Shown one piece after another: positions 10,154 to 21,572 of a stretch of 64,000 nt of DNA. The position numbers and the translations under genes are program-made. Position 1 is the first letter of the stretch, and the number at the start of each line of letters is the position of its first letter. Location: contig MU394058.1 of assembly GCA_022578605.1 (NCBI GenBank), positions 372,001 through 436,000 on the forward strand, read 5' to 3'. Source of the DNA: Camillea tinctor (taxonomy: Eukaryota; Ascomycota; Sordariomycetes; Xylariales; Xylariaceae). The notes beneath the pieces were generated by a model, which searched no databases, was not told where the DNA came from, and worked only from the letters and a program-made list of their open reading frames with translations.

Positions 10154-13100
10154 TGGTGATGAGGATGATAGTAGTAACGATGGTAGTTCTGGTGTTCTGG
10201 TAATAACAATAGTAGTGGTTGATGGTGTATCTACAACCTTCAGCAAAGAGGTTGTAATTTTGTTTTTGTTAGGGTAGTTATATAGTTTATGGAGAAGTAT
10301 GAGTATGTGTGTGTGTGTGTGTGTGTATGAAAGTGTCTTAGTGGGCGGACGTGCCCTGTTATATGTATGCGAAGGTGTAGTGTAGGTATCTGATATATGA
10401 GTGGATGAAGCCGTGTCGTACTTTCAGCGGGTCGTTTTCGTGGTCCGGGGTAAGGTATTAAAGCGTAGCGTAGTTTAGGTAGAATATTATTTATCTATTA
10501 AAACACGAACAGACCGCTTATTGAAGATGATGGTTACTATTCGGCGATTTTGTTCGTAGGTAGAAGTGTAATCTATTATTATTATGATTCAACCTCGAGA
10601 TGTTGAACGTTGGTGGTTGAGAGACTTAGGTGAAGAAGAGAGTATGAAGACGAGGTCTAAGAGGGAAAAAGGATTGAATTATTATTTTTTTCGGCTTGTG
10701 ATTTCGGGCTAAAGGGCGAAAAGAGAGCGGGAAAAAGTCGATGGTTGGCTGGATCTTGATCTTGGTCCGATCGCAATAAAGGTTCATGAACCCTGAACCC
10801 GTCTGTCGATGAATCACCACCGTCGGGTGCGTGGGCTTTCGTTCGGAAGAGAATTAAAAGCAGAAGGAATACTTTTAAATATTCCTAACTTTAATCGCAT
10901 CGAGTTTTCCTGTTCATCAGACGCTGCGGTGGCGTGGATGTCTGCGAATAGCTTGGTGCTTGGTTCGGGTGGTTGTTTTTCGATGTTGAAAAGGTTCAGG
11001 TTTATTCCTGGTCTTGGTGCTGACGTCGTGACACGGCCAGAGGGAAATAAGGCGGATGGACACTCCCTCTCTCTTCCCTCAAGGTGTTGCGCTGCACTGC
11101 GCTACTTACTTCACTAGCGTACTAGGTTACAACGCTTGAAAGTAACCCCTCCGGCCAATCCCGGGTTGGCTTTCAACGCAGTTAGGTGGGTAAGTGGGGG
11201 AGTTGGGGGAAGAACCTCTTTGGCTGGGATTAGAGGGTCCTCTTTTGCAAATGGCTAGGCTTTGATAGGTTATCCCCTAGGGTACGTACAGCACAGTCCA
11301 TCGGCACATGTACTAGGGTACTTGATCGTTCAAGCACTTGCAGCTCTAGGGCACCGCTTACCCGAAGCTACCGAGGGGGTACGCGAAGTACTGGATACCT
11401 TTATTACCTACTTTAATGAGTGATCCGAGGTGCTTTTTCCCCAGATTTCCCGTTCCCGTCCGACCCTCTCCCTCTCCCTCACTACATACTACTTACACAT
11501 CAACACACCACACTGCATAAACCATCACCATTTTCATCTACGCACATATGAGCCTAGCCTACCTCCTTTTTTTCTCTCTCTCTTGTTCCTTTATTTCTAT
11601 CTTTTTTCTTTACACTTTCTTTAATTCGATTAAAATTCCTAGTCTAAAATGGTCGTGCATAGGCACCACTTAATAGTATGTATCAACATGGATATAACCT
11701 ATCCATTCACATCCATTGCTAATCCTCATGATCGTGTAAGTTCTCACTAAGGAAATCCACCACTGGTACTACAATCACCACCACATTCATAGGTTAGGTT
11801 AGGTAACTAGGTAGTTTCTTAAAGCCCCTGGTTAAACTGGATATTCAGAGGTTGAAGTAATAGGTATGTAACCTATGTATATATCGAGAAGAATAGGTTC
11901 AATCTTAGATCCTGCACCTTGGCATCGTCTCCTTCTATGATTTACGATACACCTGCTGCTAGCTACCTAACCTAGGTGTTCACTATACATTACCCACCTA
12001 CATGGGATTGACCAGGAGGCCCGGTAATTCTGGATCCTTCTCTCCAGAAGAATGATCGGATGATGATTTCAAGTGGAAACAGACCACTCGCGGGGGCAAG
12101 GAGAAATAAAGAGCGAGCTTTGTCGATCGCTTCAAACTGCCTCCTCCCTGCTCTTCTCTGCCCCCTCCCCCTTTTCCCCTCCGATTCGGAGAGCATCATT
12201 CAACCACACCAATTGGCAATACAGAGTGAAAAGTGGTCATCCTGCTGGCCTCGTCAAATGCAAACACGGCTGGCTGCCTGAATGAGTCGAACCACCTTTT
12301 CCCCCTTTTCGACACCAATAGTTGCCCATTTGTCCGATAAGACTGGGTAACACTTATGAGTAAGGTCTTTGCAGGTCGCCGTCTGCAGGCCAAGTCGGGG
12401 AGGCTATTGATGAAGAGACCCGACTGACTGGTCGAAGCCAGTTTCGTTTCTCTTCATTTTGCTCCCCATATGCCAGTAAAGTCTGATATCATCTCCTCCC
12501 CGGCAGTAGGCGCTTAACGCGGACTGTCGACTCTATCTAATATATTTATTTGGAGGAGACCGTCCCGGTAATGCATCGTTCAAGTCAGCACTGGCCCGAG
12601 AGGGTCTGAACTCGACGTCTCAATCCGAGTGTGTAGGAACGTACCTCAAAGAGGCCGTAAGTGGGAATAAAGGATCTAACACCAGCGTCCCATACTTGAC
12701 CCTAGAGATGACTAGCAATATACCCACACCTAGTTATGTAGAAGCTTCTATCATACGTGGACTTTGGCGTATTGACGGTGGCGCTACGACGCGCAATATC
12801 CCTAGGGGCAATTTAGGTTGAAAACCATCTTGATGGCATAGAACAGTCCAGTCATAGCAGCAACGTCTTCGATACGCAGGCAATGCACAGCGAAAACAAA
12901 AGTCAATGTCATAAATGTTCCTCATAACCAACACCTTAGCAGTCAGCACGCTACCCACGGCGACATTTGAGCCAGGTTGTGTAAAATGTCTTATTTCATT
13001 TCAGGGAGGCGACTCAATCAGTCCATCATCAGCCCCTGAAACAAAGGGGTCTAATCCTCGAGCGGAGCATTTGTGTAATAACAGCCCCCTAAACTCGTCC

Positions 13101-13834
13101 TGTGATGGGAAACTATTGAAGTCGTTCCACTCTTGACTACTGTTTAGGCTCAGGTTAGAGTAATTGTTACTAATAGGTCCCCGTAACCGGCATAGAGAGG
13201 CGAAATAGCAAAGAAGACAGATAAGTTGATTTTTTTCTTTTTTTATCTCACCACGTGTTGTGAGTGGCACTCACGGCACGAACCACATTGCGGATGCGGC
13301 AGATATCTAAAGGGGGTGGTATTGTCCACTCTTCTCCGTAGCTCCCCGATCCGGCCATGGGGTTACGTGAGCACACGGCTCCGGTCATGGATTGTGAAGC
13401 CCATCTCCGTCCGGTGTGTGGAGAATATGAACACGCTTAAAAGCTTTTTTATACTGAATAATATTTCAGTGGTTAAAAGGGAGAGGTATATTATTAGTAT
13501 AGATCTAGTATCTAGTTACAGTATGCGAGCATAAAACCCATCACTACTTACTCGTAGATAAGATCACATAATGAACAGCACAACAATACGAGAATCAAAA
13601 ATGGGTTTTGTTACGATTACGCTTTATGAAAGTCATATACAGAAGCGACTCACACTAGAATCATATTTGCAACTTGCTCTAGTCATAATAACAATTTCTT
13701 GCACAGGTTCGTTCAGGGGATAGGGGTATACGCTCATATGACGAAGGTCTTTTTTTATATAAAAAAATGTACATGAAGCCCAGCACGATCTACGTTCTGT
13801 TCATCATAGATAACCATAAAGAAAAGAGATAGCT
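10154..13834. other. 3.7-kb gene-poor spacer
   Basis: No supportable gene. It holds the GT microsatellite, pyrimidine tracts (11560-11625), and a cluster of TAGGTA/TACCTA-type elements at about 11790-11870 and 11960-12000. Open frames up to about 100 codons exist (for example 10809-11117 + and 13226-13534 +) but show no domain, composition or splice support. Confidence 0.55.
10305..10326. repeat. (GT)n microsatellite
   Basis: This is a run of about eleven GT dinucleotides, 200 bp upstream of the minus-strand gene start at 10104. Confidence 0.85.
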
Positions 13835-15166
13835 TTAGTTATAAGACTCCTGAGGCAGACCAAGCATCGCAATGCGCTCCAGAAGCCCGGGGTTATACTC
13901 CGGATTATGCAAATGCCCAATGGTGCTCATGCACGCCGTCGCCGGATCGCCCGACGACGACAGCGCCCCATCCCAGTACTCGTTTCCGGGGAACGCATTC
14001 GAGTCCCACGCATACGACACAACCAGCAGCTGGCCCTCACCCGCGCCCTCCAGCTTGTCCGCCGGGTTCCGCCGCCCAAACCGGACCTCTATACCCAGCG
14101 CCTCGGCCGCCTCCCGCACGACGCGCTGCGCGCCCCCCGGCACATCGCTCACCCACGCGAAGTCCAGCGTCCCGATGTGCGCCAGCGGCAGCGCCCGCAG
14201 CGCCTCCGCAAACGCCTCCACGTACGCGCCCGGCTGCGCGGCGTCCACCGCCCACACCCCCAGCCCCAGGCCCACGATATGCACATACGCCTTGCGGCGC
14301 GCGTCGGCGGCGCGCGCGTTCGCCTCGGCGAGGAGCAGCTCGGCGGTGACGCGCACGCGGCCGCGGTACGCGTCCGCGTCGAAGGGCAGCGCGCCGCCGC
14401 CGCCGCCGAAGAAGGCGCGGAAGAGGGCGCGCAGGGCGGGGTGCTGCCGGGGGTTCGCCACGGGGGGCAGGATGTACGAGGCGTCCATGCGGTCGCGGCG
14501 CTCGAAGCGCGCGCCCACGAGCCCGACGACGATGCCCCGCGGCTCGAAGGACCCCGCGGCGGCCGGGCGGCCGCGGTTGTTCCGGCGCCCCTCGTTGACG
14601 AAGAAGCTGGGCCCGCTGACCCCCAGCAGGCTGCCCAGCAGCATCTCGTCGTAGCTGAGGTAGGCGCCGAGCGCCAGCGGCGTGGCGTTGCGGGACTCGG
14701 CCGCCGTGCCCACGCGGTCCCACTCCTGGGCTGCTGGCCCCAGCCGCTGCCCGTCCCGCGTCACGGTGTAGTCGTGCGGGTTCATGAATACAAGGGCCCG
14801 TTTGCGCACCATGCGGACGACTTGCTCTTGCCAGGTCCAGGGCTCCGCGTAGAGAGCTTTCTCCACGGGGCTCCCGTGCCGGCGCTTGTGCTCGATGAAT
14901 TGAGATACGAGCGCCGGGTACCGGCTGTGGATGATGATGCGCGTGGCGAGGGCGTCTTGCCGGATGGTCGCGGGGTCGAAGTTGAGCACGTGGTTGCTGC
15001 TGATGGGGGGAGGGACGTGGTTAGGGGCCTCTGCGAGGCCGAGGGACTCCATGGTTAGGGATTGAACTATGTTTTTTGAGCGTGGGTTTGATTCATTTTC
15101 CTCTTCTTGGGTTTGGAGTGATCTATTGGGGGATTTTGGAGATCTTGATGCCGAACCGGGATCCAT
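13835..15166 (-). CDS. DUF4804-like protein of unknown function
   Basis: This is a single-exon, GC-rich frame of 443 aa with no signal peptide or membrane span. The N-terminal 45 residues are polar and probably disordered; a second Met (about residue 39, MESLGLAEAPNH) is an alternative start. The folded part begins near VLNFDPATIRQDALATRIII. Conserved-looking blocks are YLSYDEMLLGSLLGVSGPSF with a following FVNEGRRNN, YVHIVGLGLGVWAVD, and near the C-terminus VSYAWDSNAFPGNEYWDGAL followed by SSSGDPATACMSTI. From memory this Gly-Asn-Glu-Tyr-Trp...Ser-Gly-Asp-Pro pattern resembles the DUF4804 family, reported in bacteria and eukaryotes. No catalytic role is known to me and none is claimed. It stands alone between two long spacers. 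Confidence 0.8.
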   Translation of the reverse strand: MDPGSASRSPKSPNRSLQTQEEENESNPRSKNIVQSLTMESLGLAEAPNHVPPPISSNHVLNFDPATIRQDALATRIIIHSRYPALVSQFIEHKRRHGSPVEKALYAEPWTWQEQVVRMVRKRALVFMNPHDYTVTRDGQRLGPAAQEWDRVGTAAESRNATPLALGAYLSYDEMLLGSLLGVSGPSFFVNEGRRNNRGRPAAAGSFEPRGIVVGLVGARFERRDRMDASYILPPVANPRQHPALRALFRAFFGGGGGALPFDADAYRGRVRVTAELLLAEANARAADARRKAYVHIVGLGLGVWAVDAAQPGAYVEAFAEALRALPLAHIGTLDFAWVSDVPGGAQRVVREAAEALGIEVRFGRRNPADKLEGAGEGQLLVVSYAWDSNAFPGNEYWDGALSSSGDPATACMSTIGHLHNPEYNPGLLERIAMLGLPQESYN

Positions 15167-17463
15167 GTTGGAGAAGACGAGCCGGATGCGCTCGTCTTAG
15201 AGTATACCTCTCCTTTGTCAAACAAGTTTGGCAACAAGATGTTTGTTCAGGGCAGGCTCCTGCAATCATATATAAAGTTGGACTACAGTCTCAACTGTTG
15301 AATATAAACATTTAAGTGCCTAAACTTAAGCAGCGTTCAGGGGCAGTGTTCAACGTACATACTTCTCTTTGTCTGGCTTGATTTTAAAGCACTAACCTAG
15401 CAATGGAGATGCATCTTACAGCGTCAGCTCATCAGGACGATGCAACTATGATTCAACTAGTGAGGGAAAAGAACAGTTCTTAGTGAGACGAAGGAGGAAT
15501 AAGTGTAAATACTGATTGGCGTTCTGCATACGAGACGTAGATTGCAGCTTGTTGGTCGTACCTATGTCTTACTGCCTATTGCAACGGTCGAAAAGAGTTG
15601 CGCTGTGCGGCACAGCAAGAATCCATAATATGACTCAATCTCGGAAACAAAGATATTGTTCGCTAGAACGTTTAGGCGCAATGCCTGGGTAGACCGAAGC
15701 GTGTCATCTATGATCTATCACCGTACTTCTCAGCGTATCGTAAAGCAAAATATTAGTGTTGACAAAGAGACATAAGTTGCTCTGATAGTAACAGCACCTA
15801 GGCTATACAGTCCGGAAAGCATCGTGTGAGTCTAGTATAGCACACCATATACCATTTAGTCCAATTGATATGTTCAATGTATTTCGTATGAGGCATCTCA
15901 GAGTATTAAAAACCCCAACTGGGGCAGTTATTGTCTTCGGTAAGAATGCAGTTGTCATGAAGAAAAGTGTTGCGATTACCTGAGAACCTAAATATAACGA
16001 CCGTTTACAATATTCTTTTTCATTACACAATAGCGTAGGTATTTAATATTAAATTCGTTTTTTCATTATTACAACTCAAGAGAATTTTTAAGTCGCTACG
16101 ATACTAATTTTTTATTTCGTTATTTTATTGTCGGTTACGTAGGTAACCCACTCAATTAGTCGTTACTATTGGAATATAGGGTGGAGAAAGCTGACTTCGA
16201 GTGATATACCCGTTTTTGCACATATTATTACTTAGTTGGCGTGAATGATAATACAACATTGAAATCACCCAAGAAAGAAAGAAAGCGGTCTATATAAAAA
16301 CCGGGGTTGCCGATGGAAACTCTATAAAGGTGGTAAATGTATCTTCTTTTTTTTTCTCCTGCTTTTTTTTCAGTGCGTACGTATATACGCATTACACCTA
16401 ATTTATAAATGGACGCAGTTTGCAGGTTTTCGCAAGTTGTTTTGGTGATAGAGAATTTCTTAATACTACCTAGTTGAAGGGTTTGAAACCATATAAAAAT
16501 AAATAAAGCTCGGTGACCTAGACAAACTACTAAATGGACCCTCAGGCCCCTTGTTACAGTGGGCAATTTTAATTAATCACCAGTTTTTCATGCTCGATGC
16601 CGTTTGTCTGCCAATGAATGCAATGGTCGTTTGTAGTTTACAAAGAACATATTCGTAACTATGTTATTGCGTTCGTCACGGTTATTATTACTCCTATTAC
16701 TCTCATGGTAATAGTAGTAGCTAAGATGGTTACAGATTATTTCACGGCAAGTAACTGCCGGGCATTACATGTGTAGGCAGTTAGCAGATCTAGACCTAGT
16801 ACTGAGTCTTTAGCGGTACTAGATCTTCCAAACGCTCGTATACTACATTCTACCCGCTACTATAGACATAATTTCCATGGGAGTCAGGATACAGGTTACC
16901 AATAGGCTTCCAGTATACCTTTGTTCCTGCTTCTCGTCATCATCGTAGCACGTGGCCAAGAAAATATGAATTATACACCTTGTCATAACGTCAGGGATAG
17001 CTTAAGCAATTAGCTGTTTGAACTTTGGTAAAATCGTATTCGACTTCTCGTGTTAGGGTATACCGCTATCTTGCTCTTACCGTCTCAGCCTCTGTATAGA
17101 GTATTTTTGCTACCTCAAGGGCGCGCCACGTGGAACCTTATGCGTGGATAGAGCCTTTCTAGGATTACCATGACTGTCTGCCAAGTTTATCAAGAATGGC
17201 GGAGAATGCAATTTTGGTGGTCGTAGTGCCAGGCACAAGATGTATATAATATCGTATCTCGACATATGAAGAATATCTTCTCGTAGTGTCTTCTAAGGGT
17301 AATACATAACCAACTTCATTGTCACTCCTTTAACCAAAAATCACTAAGCATCAATCCAGTCGTCAGTCAGTCTGGTCCATTCATTTAAGTCAAAAAAACC
17401 AACCTCAACGAATCACCTTCTCCGCAGTTTTCCCACTCTCAGACCCAACTAGATCTCGCAGCC
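15167..17463. other. 2.3-kb AT-rich spacer
   Basis: No gene recognised. The stretch is AT-rich, especially 16040-16500, with no long open frame of coding character. The last 250 bp should contain the promoter of the small secreted protein at 17464. Confidence 0.6.
17243..17249 (+). promoter_or_regulatory. Candidate TATA box of small secreted protein gene
   Basis: A TATATAA element sits about 215 bp upstream of the start codon at 17464, followed by a C/A-rich leader up to the ATG. Position and sequence are consistent with a core promoter, but this is unverified. Confidence 0.3.
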
Positions 17464-17799
17464 ATGATCTCCCTAACTCAAATGATCCTTCCGGTAGCCA
17501 TCTTCCTAGGCCAGGCCGCGGCATATGCAGGAGACATGACCTACTACTATCCCGGGCTCGGTTCTTGCGGAAACACCAACGGCAACGGCGATCCAGTGGT
17601 TGCGCTCTCCCCTCTCGAACACGCTGGTAGCTGTGGACGCATGATCAATATCCACTATGCTGGTCACACTACCTCGGCCATAGTTGTCGACACTTGCCCT
17701 GGTTGTGCCAGCGGTTCCATCGATGTATCGCCAACCGTCTTCAACCAACTGTCTGATCCCGCCGCCGGACGTGTCCAGGTCACCTGGGAATTTGCCTAG
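17464..17799 (+). CDS. Small secreted double-psi-beta-barrel (RlpA/barwin-like) protein
   Basis: This is a single-exon protein of 111 aa. Residues 1-22 form a clear signal peptide (hydrophobic ILPVAIFLGQAAAYA, cleaved near AYA-GD). The rest is one DPBB domain as in RAFE/expansin-like and barwin-like fungal secreted proteins. It begins GDMTYYYPGLGSCG, has a central SCGRMINIHYAGH, and then the family hallmark VVDTCPGCASGSIDVSPTVF, closing with GRVQVTWEF. The four cysteines (in GSCG, GSCG and TCPGC) probably form two disulfides. Such proteins are secreted, often stress- or host-related, and most lack the catalytic residues of lytic transglycosylases. Whether this one has any enzyme or effector activity is unknown. 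Confidence 0.92.
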   Translation: MISLTQMILPVAIFLGQAAAYAGDMTYYYPGLGSCGNTNGNGDPVVALSPLEHAGSCGRMINIHYAGHTTSAIVVDTCPGCASGSIDVSPTVFNQLSDPAAGRVQVTWEFA

Positions 17800-18374
17800 A
17801 TATTTGGAATAATTACATCAAGGAGGGATCGGGATTCAAGATCCATGTCCAATATCAACCAGTTATGGGGAGAATGATTTTTGCTCAAGCCGATATCGAG
17901 GCGTTTCTGGAGAGGGAAAAAAATCTATACATACATAAAGGGGTGGGGATACCAAAAAGAAAAAGGAGAAAAAACCAACGACTCATTAATACCACTGATG
18001 ATTTGAGCTAGGTTTGGGGATGCGGTTGGATAGAAAATAGACGACTAGACGACATGATGCTGCTAATAATATAATATATTCACGACACCTAACTTGCCAA
18101 ATCATAAGCAACCATGCTGTGGGTGAACATGAACTTACTAAGGGTGCTCAAGGGCGGTTCCCCCTTTTTAGTCAGAAACAGGATTCCCCATGCTGTCAAT
18201 GGTTGTGGCAGAGCTTATGAAAGCCCGCCCCCTCGATAATTAATTGTATACAGGTAGAGTCCCTTTACGTTAGATGAGCAAAGGCTAACATTCGGAGGGG
18301 AGGGTGTTAAGTAATACAAGCAATTGAACAATAATACTTGCCTCCTATTTTCATTTATGTTAATTGCCAATATA
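17800..18374. other. Convergent 3' spacer
   Basis: AT-rich 575-bp spacer between the plus-strand DPBB gene and the minus-strand GH92 gene. It contains A-rich runs (about 17919-17974) and no gene. Confidence 0.6.
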
Positions 18375-20900
18375 TCACAGTTCGCCCTCTTCTCCCCATG
18401 TTGTAGGTGCATCACTCATCTCAAACTCAATCAACCGCGCATTAACGAGCTCCTTATGACGAATAATCGGCAAGTCTATCGCCCTCCCATCGATCTTTAA
18501 CCCCCGCACGTACGGCTTCGTCGGGGCCCCTGGAGCAGTGATCACCACCGTCTTCTCGCCACCGCCAGCAGCGTCGACTTCTCCACCCGTCGCCACGCCA
18601 GCCGGCAGCCTCAAGCTAACCCTCTCAAAGAACGGCGAGCCAACGACGTACTCGTCGCCCGCGGGGTTCACGGGGTAGAATCCCAGCGCCGAGAACACGT
18701 ACCACGCGCTCATCTGGCCGAGATCCTCGTTGCCGCTGAGGCCCGCAGGCGTAGCATTATAGTTCTGCGCGGCGATGTCGCGCACGCGCCTAGCCGCCGC
18801 CCCGGGCCGCCCGACGAGCGAGTACAGGTACGGCACGTGGTGCGAGGGCTCGTTGCCGTGCCAGTTGTGGCCCCCGTCGAAGTGCGCGTCGAGCTTCGCC
18901 GCGAGCGCGGCCTTGCCGCCGGGAAACAGCGCCGCCAGCCCCTCCACGTCGTGCACCACGTCGAACGTGTACACCCACTGGTCGCCCTCCGTCCACCCCC
19001 ACTCCGCGTCCCGTGCCCACGACCCGTTGCCGTTGCGCGCGCGCATGAACTGCGTCTCGCGATCCCACAGGTTCGCGTAGTTCTGAGCGCGCGCGTCGAG
19101 CGCCGCGGCGGCTTCTTCTGGCGCGCCCGCGGCCCGCGCCACCACCGCGCACGCCGCGTCGCCGAAGGCGTAGTCGAGCGTGCGCGACCCGGCCTCGGAC
19201 CAGGCGTCGTTGGCGACCCAGCCGCGGGCTAGGTAGCTGGTCAGGCCTGCGCGCGCTTCGTACGGCGTGTCGGGCTCGCGGTCGTAGTACAGAAGCTCCG
19301 TGTCGTTGTCCGGCGGGTCGTAGGCGTCGCGGCGTACGGCGGCCCAAGCGCGCGCGAGGTCGAAGGATCGGAAGCCGCGGGACAGCGCGTTCGCGAGCAC
19401 GGCGTCGGCGTTGGTGGAGATCATGATGTTCGTCTCGATCATGTTCGCCCACAGCGGCAGGCGCCCCGTCCAGTCGAATATCTGCAGCAGGGTGCGCATC
19501 ATGCTGTTTACGCGCTCCGGAGCGAAGAGCGTGAGCAGAGAGTGCTCGGCGCGGAAGGTGTCCCAGATAGACCAGGATTGGTAGTATGAGTCGTTGCTCT
19601 CGTGCACGCGGTCGGTGTAGCCGCTGTAAAATGTACGCGGGCTCCCAGGAACATTGCTTGTGGGCTCGGAGAAATCGCTGGGGTATTGGAGAGCGTGGAA
19701 GAGCCCAGTGTACCAGATAGTACGAGGGTCATGCTGCTCGTCGGTAAGACCCACGCCTTCGATGGTCACTCGCCCGAGCTTCTCTATCCAAGAGGACTTG
19801 ACACTTTCGACGGTGTCTTCGAAAGCAGTCCCATCTGATATTTCGATATCAAGGTTCTTCCTCGCCTGTTCGATGCTGACAAACGAGATGCCAGTACGGA
19901 CCTCGACTTGAGTCGTACTAGAAGCGAAACGCACATAAGCACCGAGGTCATCCCCGGAGGCGAGCTCTGACCCCTGAGAAATGTTTCTCCCTCTAGTAGT
20001 ACCATAAGATGCAAATTGTTCAGAAAACCGTGACACAAAGTAACCCCTGAATGACGGTGCTTTATCGGGACCAAGCCGATAATCCTGGCGCTCCGGATTA
20101 CTGCCCGATATCTCCTTGTTCAGGGGGTCGATCTGCACATGGCCAGTCCAATTCTGGCGGCTCACTTGTATGAAGACGTAGGGTTCTATTTCCTCTCCAG
20201 TCGTGTAGGTGGGTAGTTTATTATATTCAAAGCGTAGGCGACTGGCGTGTGCTAGCGCAGTCATCGCGACTTGAATGGAGCGGCCACCACCGCTTATTTC
20301 ATCCGCCCTTTTTCGAATCCGCCCATTTGTACCCTCACGCACGGTGTCTGGGACTTGCCCCGCGCCACCCGGGACCGGGCCTCCTCCAACAGCAGCCTCG
20401 GTAAGGTTCCAGTTATGCTCACCGGTCGTGTCCGCGTTAAGCAGAACCTCGTAGACATACGGGGTGCTGATCTCATCCTCCTTGCGAAAGGAAAGACCCC
20501 TCTGCTCAAAGGCGGGCCTTATTTCGCGACTCCATCCGGGTGCCAGCACTATCTGGCCTATCTCGCCCATCCAGATGGCTGGTTGGTGCGTGGCTTGAAA
20601 GCCATGCACGAAAGTATCCGCGTCATGGTACGGCACCTGAGAGATGTAGTTCTCGCGGGTTTGTGGCGTCCACCGCGTCATTCCGAAGGGTACCGAGACC
20701 GACGGGATCATGCCGCCGTTGTCGTCCGGCGATGTGCCATAGGTGCCGATCCGAGGATTCACATACTCAAGTATACCAGCGTTAGCATGGTAGTCCTTCC
20801 TGCTATCTCGCTTGACTGCGGCCTTCACCGTCCCTTTAGGTAAAGCGGAGGTGTGAGATGACAAAAGGCCGATGCCCAGCCATACTATCGTAATATGCAT
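18375..20900 (-). CDS. Secreted GH92 alpha-1,2-mannosidase
   Basis: This is a single-exon glycoside hydrolase of 841 aa. Residues 1-19 are a signal peptide (MHITIVWLGIGLLSSHTSA). The N-terminal beta-sandwich begins at ILEYVNPRIGTYGTSPDDNG (about 44), with the family block SVSVPFGMTRWTPQT and HGFQATHQPAIWMGEIG. The catalytic (alpha/alpha)6 domain includes YQSWSIWDTFRAEHSLLTLF and the hallmark GNEDLGQMSAWYVFSALGFY at about 723-742, followed by VVGSPFFERVSLRLP. GH92 enzymes are Ca2+-dependent exo-alpha-mannosidases acting on mannoproteins or N-glycans. The secretory signal suggests an extracellular or cell-wall role, but the exact linkage cannot be read from sequence. Several Asn-x-Ser/Thr sites are present. 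The 5' third is less GC-rich than the rest. It converges with the DPBB gene. Confidence 0.95.
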   Translation of the reverse strand: MHITIVWLGIGLLSSHTSALPKGTVKAAVKRDSRKDYHANAGILEYVNPRIGTYGTSPDDNGGMIPSVSVPFGMTRWTPQTRENYISQVPYHDADTFVHGFQATHQPAIWMGEIGQIVLAPGWSREIRPAFEQRGLSFRKEDEISTPYVYEVLLNADTTGEHNWNLTEAAVGGGPVPGGAGQVPDTVREGTNGRIRKRADEISGGGRSIQVAMTALAHASRLRFEYNKLPTYTTGEEIEPYVFIQVSRQNWTGHVQIDPLNKEISGSNPERQDYRLGPDKAPSFRGYFVSRFSEQFASYGTTRGRNISQGSELASGDDLGAYVRFASSTTQVEVRTGISFVSIEQARKNLDIEISDGTAFEDTVESVKSSWIEKLGRVTIEGVGLTDEQHDPRTIWYTGLFHALQYPSDFSEPTSNVPGSPRTFYSGYTDRVHESNDSYYQSWSIWDTFRAEHSLLTLFAPERVNSMMRTLLQIFDWTGRLPLWANMIETNIMISTNADAVLANALSRGFRSFDLARAWAAVRRDAYDPPDNDTELLYYDREPDTPYEARAGLTSYLARGWVANDAWSEAGSRTLDYAFGDAACAVVARAAGAPEEAAAALDARAQNYANLWDRETQFMRARNGNGSWARDAEWGWTEGDQWVYTFDVVHDVEGLAALFPGGKAALAAKLDAHFDGGHNWHGNEPSHHVPYLYSLVGRPGAAARRVRDIAAQNYNATPAGLSGNEDLGQMSAWYVFSALGFYPVNPAGDEYVVGSPFFERVSLRLPAGVATGGEVDAAGGGEKTVVITAPGAPTKPYVRGLKIDGRAIDLPIIRHKELVNARLIEFEMSDAPTTWGEEGEL

Positions 20901-21572
20901 CCCCGAAACTATTGTCGTGAAACCTGCAAGAGAAATGTGGTAGAGAGTTGAGCTGATGCTCTTCTCAACGATTTGAGCAACAAAACTTGAGTCTCTGAAA
21001 GCCGCCCATTCGTTTGTAGGTAGAAGAACATCCTACGACAACGTCGTCCACGGAGAAACAGGTACATACAGAAAAGCCCCGCTTGTGATGTTACTGGGAC
21101 TGGGCGTCTGGTTTTGCTCTCCAGGTTCATGGATTCCGGCACCACTCCTACTTGTCGATCTGATCCGTGTTTGGGCAACTAAAGTCAATGTCTTGCGGGG
21201 AGATGCAACTCAGATTTATGTGCCCAGTCTGGGGTGCGGGGGAAACCGTTGTATATTAAACTCTGGTAAGCTAAGGGTTGGTCAATAGATTGTGTGCATA
21301 GCAGTGTTGTTAGGGTCACAAGTGACTGTTACATAGCTAAATGCTATATATAAACGACACTTACACCAAGTTCATATGGGGTTTACACAAACATGTTTAC
21401 CTATGGTGTGAAAACAACTCCCTCTTTTTAACATTCTTGGAGGGCTAGTTGTGAATGATTCAGATAGATACATCGTCTGTCATGATAACCAAAAGATTCG
21501 AACCACCTGCTCGATGAATGGGAAGGTTTAATTCCCACGTTATACACCACTTGGGTATATCACGAGAAACCT
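20901..21572. other. Spacer between GH92 and NLR genes
   Basis: A 672-bp stretch holding the GH92 promoter and the 3' flank of the NLR gene (both on the minus strand). No gene was seen. A GATTCGAACCACC string at about 21497 resembles a tRNA T-arm, but no matching acceptor stem exists. Confidence 0.6.

Noticed and set aside
10809..11117. Plus-strand open frame of 102 codons
   Set aside because: No signal peptide, domain or recognisable family; length is within chance expectation for a spacer of this size.
13907..15058. Long plus-strand open frame of 383 codons
   Set aside because: It is the antisense shadow of the DUF4804-like gene. It is Arg/His/Ala-rich with no protein-like blocks.
21485..21515. 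tRNA-like GATTCGAACCACC string
   Set aside because: It resembles the reverse complement of a T-arm, but the T-stem does not pair and no acceptor, D or anticodon arms were found.
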